From: JBBWZH01 sp035544115
Lineage (GTDB): Bacteria; Actinomycetota; Actinomycetes; Mycobacteriales; CADCTP01
Length of the DNA: 64,000 nucleotides
NCBI GenBank assembly: GCA_963714145.1
Contig: OY970235.1
Location: 8,246,001 to 8,310,000 of the forward strand
Reading direction: 5' to 3'
The notes below the pieces were generated by a model. It saw only the letters and a program-made list of their open reading frames with translations, was not told where the DNA came from and made no database searches. The translations under genes and the position numbers were made by a program. Shown here piece after piece: positions 42,767-51,107 of the stretch (positions are counted from its first letter, which is position 1; each line of letters begins with the position of its first letter).

Positions 42767-45268
42767 ATGCGGTTTCCGCTGCGGCACCTGTCGGGCAATG
42801 TGCTCTGGACCCACACCGGCGCGGTGTGGGCGGTGTGGCGGGTCACGCCGGTGACGTACCCGTACCTGGCGACGGGGCAGAAGCTGGCCGAGTACGCCCG
42901 GACCCGTCAAGCGCTGGTCGCGTTGGGTCGGGCCGAGACGATGCTGCTGTCGGTGTGCGCGCCGATCCCGGCCGCGGACGTGGTCGAGCGGATGGTCGCC
43001 GGGGCGGCGCTGACCGACGCGGGCCGGCGGACCGCCCTGGCGACCTTGGATGGGCTGGAACGCCTGGAGCTCTACCAGCGGGTGTACTACCTGGCCGCCG
43101 CGCTGCCCGATCCCCGGCGCCGGGCGGCGGCCGCGGTCGCGGTGGCGGCAGGTGGAGTCGGGCAGGCGTTCGGGCTGGTCCCGCCGCCGGTCACCGCTGC
43201 CGAGGCGGCCACCCGGCACCGCCAGGCCAGCGAGGTGGAGACGAAGCTCAGCCGCTACCTGGCCGTCCAGGCAGTCAGCCCGGCGGAGACCCTGTGGCTC
43301 TACGCTCGGGCGCCCCGCCGCGGCCTGGACGAGCCGGGCCTGGCGGAGTTCACCGCGTCCCGGCGGTGGGCCGAACGGGCCCACGGCGTCGGCCCGGCGG
43401 CTGTCCGCCGCGGCCCGTCACTGGCCGCCTACGACAACCACATCCTGTACGAGGGCGGGCTGCCCGACCCGGGCGGTGGCCGGCGAGGCCTGCGGCGGCG
43501 GTACCTCGCCGTGGAGGTCGACGTCGGCGGACAGCCGGCGGTCGGGCACCAGGCGATGCTGGTGTTCTCGGCCATCCCGGAGGAGTTCACCGTCCCTGGC
43601 ACCGAGTGGTTCGCCGCCGCCGACGGCCTGGAGTTCCCGGTCGACTGGTGCGCCCGGCTGCGGACGGTGGACAACCGGGTCGCGCAGCGCCGCGCCCGCC
43701 GTCAGGCCCGGGAGCTGGCTGCGCAGGTGGAGGAGTACGCCGAGGACCCGGCCGGCCCTCCGGGCGGCCTGGCCCGCGCCTACGACAACGTCTCTGCCGA
43801 GGCGGACGCGTTGGAGGCCAACCGCAACGAGCACGAGCTGGAGACCACACTCGTGTTCGCCGTCTGGCACCCCGACGCCGACACCTGCGGGGCCCGCGCC
43901 GAGCAGCTGCGCGACGCCCTGGGCGTGGACGAGTTCTCGCTGGACCGCCCCACCGGCGGGCAACGCGGCCTGTGGTGGGCGATGCTGCCGGGCGCGGAGG
44001 TCACTCCGGTGTGCCGGGACTACACCCAGAACCTGCTGCCCGCGGCGCTGGCCGGCGCGGTGCCGTTCGCCTGCGCCGAGGTCGGTGACCCGACGGGGTT
44101 GCTGTTGGGGTTCTCCCGCGACGGCGGCACGGCCCGCCCGGTGTTGCTGGACCCCGCCTACGGCCCGACCCGGCTCAACCGGTCAGGCAACACCTTGTTC
44201 CAGGGCACGCTGGGCGGCGGCAAGTCCTACGCGATGAAGCGCCTGGGTGCGGACCTGCTCGGCCGCGGCGGCCGGCTGGTCATCGTCGACCGCACCCCGG
44301 TCGGGGAATGGGTCGCCTTCGCCCACGCCGTCGCCGTACGGCCCGCGGTCATCCGGATCGACCGGGCGACTGACTGCTGCCTGGACCCGCTGCGGGTCTT
44401 CCCCCCGGCCGCCGCCGGCCGGTACGCCGCCGGGTACCTCGCACTGCTGACCGGCGCCCGGCCCCGCGAGTTGGACGGACTGGCGCTCAAACGCGCCGTG
44501 CAGGCCGCCGCCGAGGGCGGCGCCGGGCTGGCCACCGTCGTCGAACACCTGCAGCACGCCGGCCGGACCGACCGGTTCGCCGCCGAGCTCGCCGCGAAAC
44601 TGGCCTACCTGCGCGCCGACCCCTACGCCGCGGTCGCCTTCGGCGCCGGACAGCCGCTCAGCCTCGCCGACGCCGACCTGGTCGTCTTCCACTGCCCCGG
44701 CCTGACCCTGCCCGACCAGGCCGCGCTGGCCAGTGACTACCAGCGGGCGCACCTGTCCGACGAACAGGTCCACTCCCAGGCGCTGCTGTACCTGCTCGCC
44801 GCGACCGCCCGCCACATCGCCTTCTCCGACCTGCGCCGGTTCACCGCCGTGCTGCTGGACGAGGCGTGGGTGCTGGCCGGCAGCCCGGAAGGCCGGGCGC
44901 TGCTGACCGAAATGCTGCGCGACTCCCGCAAGCACCTGTCCGCGCTCATGCTGTCCAGCCAGTCCATCGAGACGTTCCCCGCCGAACTGCTCGCACTGCT
45001 GGGTCCGGTGCTGGTGTTCCGGCAGGAACGCGTCGCCGCCGAACGCGCCCTGACCGCGCTCGGCCTGCCCACCGACATCGGCCTGGCCGAGACGATCGCC
45101 GACTTCGACACCGGCGAGGCGCTGTTCCGCGACGTCCGTGGCCGGGTCGGGCGGATCCAAGTCGCCCCCGCCGCGTTGCCCGCGCACCGGGCCGCCTTCA
45201 ACACCACGCCCACCGCCGAGGCCATCACGGTGCCGGGCGAACAGCCCAGCGGACAGGCCCGCGGGTGA
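42767..45268 (+). CDS. VirB4/TraC-type conjugation ATPase
   Basis: Energises assembly of the mating channel. The 833-residue product has an N-terminal domain (MRFPLRHLSGNVLWTHTGAVWAVWRV) and a C-terminal RecA-like ATPase domain. Walker A is QGTLGGGKSYAMKRLG near residue 480 and Walker B lies in FTAVLLDEAWVLAG; SSQSIETFP completes the pattern. ATG 42767 follows a GGGAGGG run; the open frame to 42386 lies in the previous gene. The stop overlaps the next gene (GTGA). Confidence 0.92.
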   Translation: MRFPLRHLSGNVLWTHTGAVWAVWRVTPVTYPYLATGQKLAEYARTRQALVALGRAETMLLSVCAPIPAADVVERMVAGAALTDAGRRTALATLDGLERLELYQRVYYLAAALPDPRRRAAAAVAVAAGGVGQAFGLVPPPVTAAEAATRHRQASEVETKLSRYLAVQAVSPAETLWLYARAPRRGLDEPGLAEFTASRRWAERAHGVGPAAVRRGPSLAAYDNHILYEGGLPDPGGGRRGLRRRYLAVEVDVGGQPAVGHQAMLVFSAIPEEFTVPGTEWFAAADGLEFPVDWCARLRTVDNRVAQRRARRQARELAAQVEEYAEDPAGPPGGLARAYDNVSAEADALEANRNEHELETTLVFAVWHPDADTCGARAEQLRDALGVDEFSLDRPTGGQRGLWWAMLPGAEVTPVCRDYTQNLLPAALAGAVPFACAEVGDPTGLLLGFSRDGGTARPVLLDPAYGPTRLNRSGNTLFQGTLGGGKSYAMKRLGADLLGRGGRLVIVDRTPVGEWVAFAHAVAVRPAVIRIDRATDCCLDPLRVFPPAAAGRYAAGYLALLTGARPRELDGLALKRAVQAAAEGGAGLATVVEHLQHAGRTDRFAAELAAKLAYLRADPYAAVAFGAGQPLSLADADLVVFHCPGLTLPDQAALASDYQRAHLSDEQVHSQALLYLLAATARHIAFSDLRRFTAVLLDEAWVLAGSPEGRALLTEMLRDSRKHLSALMLSSQSIETFPAELLALLGPVLVFRQERVAAERALTALGLPTDIGLAETIADFDTGEALFRDVRGRVGRIQVAPAALPAHRAAFNTTPTAEAITVPGEQPSGQARG

Positions 45269-47355
45269 GGCGACGAGGACATCGGTGCCGGCGGCTGGCC
45301 GCGGCTCTGGCCGGGCCGGCGATCGCCGTGATGGTGCTGCCTGCTGGCACGGCGGTCGCCGCCCCGGCCCCACCCGGCCCCGTGCTGACCACTCCCGCTC
45401 CGCCGCCGTTCCCGGCCGCGCCCTCGCCGGCACCGCCGGCTCCGCTCGGGCCCGGGCCACCCGCCCCGGGCCCGCCACCGGCGGCCGGCTCGGGTGGAAG
45501 CGGGGTGATGGGGTCACTGCTGGGTGACGACTCGGTCGACTACGGCCGCTACGACCTCGGCTACGACGAAGGGGCGTGGAACTCGTTCAGCCGCAAGTTC
45601 TGGGGGTTCCTGACCCAGCTGGTCTGGTCGTGCGTGACCTGGCTGGTCGGCATCGGCTCCTGGCTGCTGACCTGGTCGCTGCAGTTCGGCTTCGCCCGGC
45701 TGCTGGCCGACCCAGCCGGGCGGGTCGCCGCGGTATGGCAGTCCCAGATCGTCTCCCGACTCGGGCTGACCGGCTTCCTGCTCTGCTGCGCCGCGGTCTG
45801 GGCCGGCGCCCAAGTGCTGCGCGGTCGCACCCACCGCGGCCTGGCCGAGCTCGGGCTGTCACTGGTGATCGGCGCTGTCGGCGCGACCGTGCTCGCCGAC
45901 CCCGCCGGGACACTGCTCGGCGACGGCGGGCTGCTGGGCAAGACCCGCAACCTGTCCCTGGAGATCGCCGCGGTCACCGTCGTCGACAACCCCGGCCAGG
46001 CCCCGGGCGGCGGCGACTACGCCACGGTGGTCAAGCCGATGACCGCCGCACTCGCGCGCGGTCTGGTCGTCGAACCGCACATGCTGCTGAACTGGGGGCA
46101 GTCCCTCGACGACCCGGCCCATCCCCGCCCGTCATGCCTGACCGCCTACCAGCAGCTGGTCGCCGCCGGACCGCACGGCTCCGATGACGAGCCGCGGCAG
46201 CGGATGACCGCCGCCGGCTGCTCCGACCTGGCCGACTTCAACCACGACCCCGGCCCAGACCGGCTGCTGGGCGCGGTGATGGTCCTCATCGCGGCCGTCC
46301 TGGTCATCATCCTGCTCGTGCTGATCGCCGGCGGACTGGCCGCCGCGCAGATCGCGCTGGCCTGGTTCGCCTGCCTGGCCGTCTTCGCCATGCCCTTGGG
46401 CCTGCTGCCGGTCGCCGGGCGGATGGCGCTGGTCTCCTGGTGTACGTCGGTGCTCAAGGCGTTGGCGGCGGTGATCGCCACCGTCGCGTTCCTGGCCCTG
46501 TTCCTGGTCGTCCTCACCGCCACCGTGACAGACGGTGGCGGCGGCTCGCTGTTGGGGCGGCTGGCGTTGCTGGACGTGCTGGTGCTGTGTTCGTTCGTCG
46601 CCCGCAAGCGCATCAGCGCCGCGTTCACCCGCGTGATCGCCGCGGCCGGGTACTCCCTGAGCCACGCCAGCCGGTCACTCGGCGCCGACTCCTTCACCCG
46701 CGCCCTCAACCGCGGCGGCGGCGGATACGGGATGCGGGCCTTCGGCGCCGGCGCCGCAGGCGGGATGACCGCCGCGGCGCTGGGCCAGCTGTGGTCGGAG
46801 AACACCGCCGAGATCCGCCAGGTCACTGCCCCGGTACAGGCCGCCGCGCGCCGGGCCGTCCACAGCCAGCCCGCCCGGCTGGCCCGCGACACCACCATGG
46901 CGGCCGGCCGGGTGACCGCCGCCGTCGGCCGGGACGCGGCCCGCTACGCCGGCACCAACCTCGCCGCCGCCGGCCGCACCGCCGCGACCTACGCCAGCAG
47001 CCACGGCGAGGACTGGGCCGGCCGTGGCGCCGCGCGGGTCAGCCGAGCCGCCCGCACCGGTTCCCTGGCCGCCGCGTTCGGCCTGGCCATCCCCACCTCG
47101 GACCCCCGCCCGGCCGCCCGCCGCCCCCCGGCCGCTGAAGCGCCGAGGCACCCCGGAGCCGCCAGCCCGCCCAGATCCGGCGCGATCCCAGGCCCACCTC
47201 CCAGACCCAAACCGCCGCCGACACCAACTGGCGACAGCTCCGCAGCCGCCCGGGCAACACAACTGCGCCGGCAGCTGTCTCGGCCGGCACCGACCGCCCG
47301 TCGACCCCGGCCTCCGACCCGCCCGCCGCGACCCCGCGACGGGCAGGACAGCTGA
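45265..47355 (+). CDS. VirB6/TrbL-like polytopic transfer protein
   Basis: A 696-residue protein with a signal-like N-terminus, a Pro-rich stretch, then a large membrane domain with at least seven hydrophobic helices (for example FWGFLTQLVWSCVTWLVGIG and LLGAVMVLIAAVLVIILLVL). A soluble, Cys-containing loop (DDPAHPRPSCLTAYQQLV) lies between helices. The C-terminal 200 residues are Ala/Arg/Pro-rich and polar. The layout and place after VirB4 fit a VirB6/TrbL-type channel component. Exact family assignment would need a profile search. Confidence 0.85.
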   Translation: MRRRGHRCRRLAAALAGPAIAVMVLPAGTAVAAPAPPGPVLTTPAPPPFPAAPSPAPPAPLGPGPPAPGPPPAAGSGGSGVMGSLLGDDSVDYGRYDLGYDEGAWNSFSRKFWGFLTQLVWSCVTWLVGIGSWLLTWSLQFGFARLLADPAGRVAAVWQSQIVSRLGLTGFLLCCAAVWAGAQVLRGRTHRGLAELGLSLVIGAVGATVLADPAGTLLGDGGLLGKTRNLSLEIAAVTVVDNPGQAPGGGDYATVVKPMTAALARGLVVEPHMLLNWGQSLDDPAHPRPSCLTAYQQLVAAGPHGSDDEPRQRMTAAGCSDLADFNHDPGPDRLLGAVMVLIAAVLVIILLVLIAGGLAAAQIALAWFACLAVFAMPLGLLPVAGRMALVSWCTSVLKALAAVIATVAFLALFLVVLTATVTDGGGGSLLGRLALLDVLVLCSFVARKRISAAFTRVIAAAGYSLSHASRSLGADSFTRALNRGGGGYGMRAFGAGAAGGMTAAALGQLWSENTAEIRQVTAPVQAAARRAVHSQPARLARDTTMAAGRVTAAVGRDAARYAGTNLAAAGRTAATYASSHGEDWAGRGAARVSRAARTGSLAAAFGLAIPTSDPRPAARRPPAAEAPRHPGAASPPRSGAIPGPPPRPKPPPTPTGDSSAAARATQLRRQLSRPAPTARRPRPPTRPPRPRDGQDS

Positions 47356-47361
47356 GCGGCC

Positions 47362-48549
47362 GTGCCCGGACCGCTGGCCATTGCGGCCACCCGCGCCGCG
47401 GCCCGCCGCGCTGCCGCCGCGGCGACCGCCGACCGCGCCGCCGCGCCACCAGCGACCCGGCGGGCGACGCTGCCCAGCCGCCTGTGGCGGGCGGCGGCGC
47501 TGGCAGCGGTCCCAGCCGCTGCGACCGCGATCGTTGTTCTGACCGCGCTGGCCGTGTTCGTCGGCGGCACGCAGCCGCCGCCGGCCGCGCCCGGGCGGCT
47601 GCCCGGGGTGGACTCGGTCGTGCTCGCCGCCTACACCCGCGCCGCCGCGGCCGCCGACCAGATGCCCGGCGGGTGCCGGCTGCGCTGGTCGCTACTGGCC
47701 GGCATCGGCGAGGTCGAGTCCGGCAACGCCGCCGGCCACACCATCTCCGCAGCCGGACAGATCACCCCACCGATCTTCGGCCCCGTGCTGGACGGCTCCG
47801 GCGCCGGGGGCAACACCACCCCCGTTCACGACACCGACGCCGGGCACCTGGACGGCAACACCCGCTACGACCGGGCGATCTCCTTGCTGCAATTGCTGCC
47901 GGCCACCTGGGCCGCCTACGCCCGCGACGCCAACGGTGACCACCGGACCGACCCGGGCAACGCCTTCGACGCCGCGGCCACCGCCACCGCCTACCTCTGC
48001 GCCGGCCAGCCCGGCGCCGACCTCACCGACCCCGCCCAGGCCCGCGCCGCGGCGTACCGCTACAACGGCTCCTCCGACTACGTCACCCGCGTCCTGGCCG
48101 CCGCCGACCGCTACGACCAGCTTGCCCTCAACGACGCCGCCACCCCGGTTTCGGCCGGGCCGGTCGCCGCGGCCGCCATCCGCGCGGCGGCCGCCCAGCT
48201 CGGCAAGCCCTACCAGTGGGGAGCCACCGGACCGGACGCATTCGACTGCTCCGGGCTCACTGGCTACGCCTACGCCCAGGCCGGGCTGCGGCTACCCCGC
48301 ACCTCGCGCGAGCAGTACACCGCCAGCCCCCGCGTAGGCGACGCGGACACCGGCCTATCCGGCCTGCAACCAGGCGACCTGTTGTTCTGGGCCTACGACC
48401 CGACCGACCCGGCCACCATCCACCACGTCGCCCTCTACGTTGGCGGCACCCAGATCATCGAAGCCGCCACCACAGGAACCCCGGTCCGCCGTGGCGCCTT
48501 CTACGCCGATGGCTACATCGGCGCTACTCGCCCGACCCAGGGCCGGTGA
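47362..48549 (+). CDS. peptidoglycan hydrolase, transglycosylase-like plus NlpC/P60
   Basis: Cell-wall hydrolase thought to open peptidoglycan for the mating channel. The 395-residue product has an N-terminal membrane anchor (LAAVPAAATAIVVLTALAVFV). A lytic-transglycosylase-like domain follows (WSLLAGIGEVESGNAAGH with the catalytic Glu, then LLQLLPATWAAYARDANGD). The C-terminal NlpC/P60 domain has GKPYQWGATGPDAFDCSGL with catalytic Cys 296, and HHVALYVGG supplies the His. GTG 47362 starts 6 bp after the previous stop. Confidence 0.93.
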   Translation: MPGPLAIAATRAAARRAAAAATADRAAAPPATRRATLPSRLWRAAALAAVPAAATAIVVLTALAVFVGGTQPPPAAPGRLPGVDSVVLAAYTRAAAAADQMPGGCRLRWSLLAGIGEVESGNAAGHTISAAGQITPPIFGPVLDGSGAGGNTTPVHDTDAGHLDGNTRYDRAISLLQLLPATWAAYARDANGDHRTDPGNAFDAAATATAYLCAGQPGADLTDPAQARAAAYRYNGSSDYVTRVLAAADRYDQLALNDAATPVSAGPVAAAAIRAAAAQLGKPYQWGATGPDAFDCSGLTGYAYAQAGLRLPRTSREQYTASPRVGDADTGLSGLQPGDLLFWAYDPTDPATIHHVALYVGGTQIIEAATTGTPVRRGAFYADGYIGATRPTQGR

Positions 48550-48555
48550 CGCGGC

Positions 48556-49161
48556 GTGTCACGGCCCGTACGCATCCTGCTCGCGACGACCAGCGCCGTG
48601 TTGGCCGCCGCAGTCCTGGCCGGGCTCCCTCACCGCAGCGGACCGACGGCCATCCCGGAACCGACCGATCGACCCGTCCCCCCAGCCAGCAACCGGTCGC
48701 CCTCCGACGACCAGCCGCTGCCAGGCTCTACCGGCCCGGTCCCGCCGCGACCGGGCCCGGCCAGCCGGAACCCGGCAGCCGACCCCCTGGACGGGCCGAT
48801 CAGCGACACCGCCTTGCAGCGCCTGATCGACGCCCACACCGACGTCCCCGCCACTCTGCGCAGGCAGTTGGCAGGCGCGGCCGGCCAGCTCGTCACTGCT
48901 GACCTCACCGGACACGGCCAGGCCCGACTGGCCGCTGTCTATCCCGGCTACTGGCCCACCGGCGTCGCTGGCCGGCCTACCGTCACCAGTCTGCATATCC
49001 ACGCCGTCGCCGTGCACTCCCAGGCCGGCCTTGAGGTGGTCGAGGCCACCGTCATCTGGTCAGCGCGCCAATCAGCCACCGGACAACCGCTACGGCAGCA
49101 CTACACGTCGATCATCTTCACTTACACCGACGACGGCTGGACGGCACGCCCCCCGGGATAG
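48556..49161 (+). CDS. secreted hypothetical protein of the transfer cluster
   Basis: A 201-residue protein with an N-terminal signal peptide (RILLATTSAVLAAAVLAGLP) and a Pro/Ser-rich linker to about residue 75. A globular domain follows with SDTALQRLIDAHTDVPATLRRQLAGAAG and beta-rich sequence (SLHIHAVAVHSQAGLEVVEATVIW). No family was recognised. It sits 6 bp after the NlpC gene in the same operon; the domain after residue 80 resembles the extracytoplasmic domains of TcpC-type proteins only in general shape. Confidence 0.7.
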   Translation: MSRPVRILLATTSAVLAAAVLAGLPHRSGPTAIPEPTDRPVPPASNRSPSDDQPLPGSTGPVPPRPGPASRNPAADPLDGPISDTALQRLIDAHTDVPATLRRQLAGAAGQLVTADLTGHGQARLAAVYPGYWPTGVAGRPTVTSLHIHAVAVHSQAGLEVVEATVIWSARQSATGQPLRQHYTSIIFTYTDDGWTARPPG

Positions 49162-49330
49162 CCCCGCGCCGGTACGACGGTCTGACCAGCGAGGCAACGC
49201 CGGGCACCTGCCCACGGCCAGCCCGGCGGTCGGCCGGTGCTCGCGGTTCACTCGAGCGCAGGGATGAGTTGCCGAACCGAGCGGCTGGGGTGACGTGTCG
49301 GGGACAGTCCGATGCCACGAGGAGGCAGGT

Positions 49331-49915
49331 CTAGTCCTCGGTCTGCAGGACGATCAGCCGATTGGACACAAGGACACCGCCGTCATCGGGCAGGGTCAGC
49401 ATGACCTGGCTGTTCTGATGCGCCTCGTTCAACCTGGCGGCAGTGTTTCGGTCGGCAACGTCCCTGACGTAGAACGTGTGTTTGGTTCCCTTCGGTGTGC
49501 CGAGCCGAATCGTCTCCGGATGCTTACTGGCCGTCGGATCCAGCAGCCGCACGGCGTAGAGGGCGCGATGCGCATTCGTCCCGTCGGGATCGGTCTCGGT
49601 GGTCTCCCAGATCATCCACAACACGTGGCCGGCGGGTGGCGGCGTGGCTATTGCCACGGTCACATCCACGGTCGAGCCGACGCCGGGACTCCCGTCGCTG
49701 GACCGCGCGTCCGACAGCACGACCTCGGCATGGTCCACCGCCCGGGACGGGATCGGCGATGGGCTGGGCTCGGGGGCCTCCTGGTCTGGTCCTTTGATCA
49801 CTGCGATCAATCCGATGACGGCGGCGAGCACGACAGCCGCCGCGCTGATGAGCGCGACCGGGACCTCCCGCGACCGGTCGACACTCGCCGCTGTCCGAGC
49901 CTTCCTGACCCGCAC
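49331..49915 (-). CDS. membrane-anchored hypothetical protein
   Basis: A 194-residue protein on the opposite strand to its neighbours. One N-terminal membrane segment (VALISAAAVVLAAVIGLIAV) and a Pro/Ser linker precede a beta-rich extracytoplasmic domain (GSTVDVTVAIATPPPAGHVLW, then HTFYVRDVADRNTAARLNEA). No family recognised. An ATG start at 49915 lies next to a GGAG-like stretch (AAGGAGTTGCG on the minus strand). Its orientation suggests an independent transcription unit inside the transfer region. Confidence 0.7.
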   Translation of the reverse strand: MRVRKARTAASVDRSREVPVALISAAAVVLAAVIGLIAVIKGPDQEAPEPSPSPIPSRAVDHAEVVLSDARSSDGSPGVGSTVDVTVAIATPPPAGHVLWMIWETTETDPDGTNAHRALYAVRLLDPTASKHPETIRLGTPKGTKHTFYVRDVADRNTAARLNEAHQNSQVMLTLPDDGGVLVSNRLIVLQTED

Positions 49916-50193
49916 GCAACTCCTTCACGACATGGACCCACCACGAGTCCCGACGGGTCACACCGTTCGCGTCGTGGCGCACGACCGGCCGACCGTGGCG
50001 CCCCCGCAGGCGCCGACGCTCCGATCCGAGGCAAGGATGCTACATCGATAGCTCGGCGCGGGCCGGTACTCAGGCGGCAGCAGGCCTCAGCGGGCAACAC
50101 CGGGTCGGTCTGAAACTGGCGGTGTCGCTCGGCATCCGACGGCGGCACGTAGTGACCGCCGATCACTAACCGTCCCAGCCGTCGCGAACCTAC

Positions 50194-50430
50194 GTGGAGG
50201 ACCTGGTGCACAGCCGGCGCCGTCTACAGCCAGCAGCGCATCCGCGTGCCTGCGCGCCCGTCGTGAACAGGCCACCGGCTGCCGCAGCCCGAGCGAGCGC
50301 CCGCTGGCGCCCGGGGGCGGCCCGATCGGCCGCGCCGGGGTTGGTGACCGGGTTCGCTGGGCGGCTCGCTACCGGGTTCGCCCGGTGGTTCGCTGTCGGG
50401 TTCGCGCTGCCGGTCGGTGGGTGCCGGTGA
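50194..50430 (+). CDS. short basic ORF coupled to the next gene
   Basis: A 78-codon frame ending in a GTGA overlap with the following gene. The product is Ala/Arg-rich with a hydrophobic C-terminal part (GLVTGFAGRLATGFARWFAV). GTG 50194 or 50206 could start it; GGAGGA lies between the two. It could be a small membrane protein of the cluster or non-coding; nothing recognisable is seen. Confidence 0.4.
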   Translation: MEDLVHSRRRLQPAAHPRACAPVVNRPPAAAARASARWRPGAARSAAPGLVTGFAGRLATGFARWFAVGFALPVGGCR

Positions 50431-51107
50431 ACGCCCAGGTCAGCTCGCGTTGCTCCGGCCAGTCCGGATGCTGGCATCTCTGCTGGGCGGGGCTGGGGGA
50501 CTCACGCGGCGGTGGGGTGCGGCGGCTGCTGCCCGGCGGCCTGGGCTGGCAGGGTGGCTGGGGGCCGTTGCCGGCTCGCGGTGCGTACCTGGCCGTGGCC
50601 GGGGGGCACGGTGCGCCGAAGGCGCTCCGGTGGGCACTGGAGGCGGCCGTGCCGATCGCGGTGACCACCGTGGGGATCGCGGTCCTGGTCTGGCTGGCCC
50701 GTATCTACGTCGAGACCCGGGTGCTGCGCTCCCGGGTGTCTTTCGATCAGGTTCCGTCCCGGTCGCTGGCGCCGACGGCGGCGGCGGTGCTGGCTCAGGT
50801 CCAGGGGTGGGTGCGGGCTCGGCCGCTGGTGGTGCTGGCGCCGCGGCGGGCCTACCCGGTGCGGGTGTCGCTGCTCACCGACGCCGAGGGCATGCTGCGC
50901 CACCGCCTGAGCGCCGCCACCCGGGCCGCGTCGGTGATCCGGTCCTCCGTGCTGCCGCAGGTCGAGCTGCGGGTCGCCTCGGCCGATCCGGAGGCGCCGC
51001 CGACGCTGTCGGCGCCGCCTCCGGCCGGATCCGGCGACTCCCCGGTCGGCGGGGATGCCGGGCGGCCCGACGCCGGTCAGCCGCCCGGTGTGGGAGGGGG
51101 AGGATGA
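50427..51107 (+). CDS. single-span membrane protein before the coupling ATPase
   Basis: A 226-residue protein with one clear membrane segment (AVPIAVTTVGIAVLVWLARIYV) and a cytoplasmic domain (FDQVPSRSLAPTAAAVLAQVQGW and VSLLTDAEGMLRHRLSAATR), ending in a Gly/Pro-rich tail. No family recognised. It overlaps the VirD4-like gene by four bases (ATGA), which suggests it may recruit or anchor that ATPase. Confidence 0.7.
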   Translation: MNAQVSSRCSGQSGCWHLCWAGLGDSRGGGVRRLLPGGLGWQGGWGPLPARGAYLAVAGGHGAPKALRWALEAAVPIAVTTVGIAVLVWLARIYVETRVLRSRVSFDQVPSRSLAPTAAAVLAQVQGWVRARPLVVLAPRRAYPVRVSLLTDAEGMLRHRLSAATRAASVIRSSVLPQVELRVASADPEAPPTLSAPPPAGSGDSPVGGDAGRPDAGQPPGVGGGG

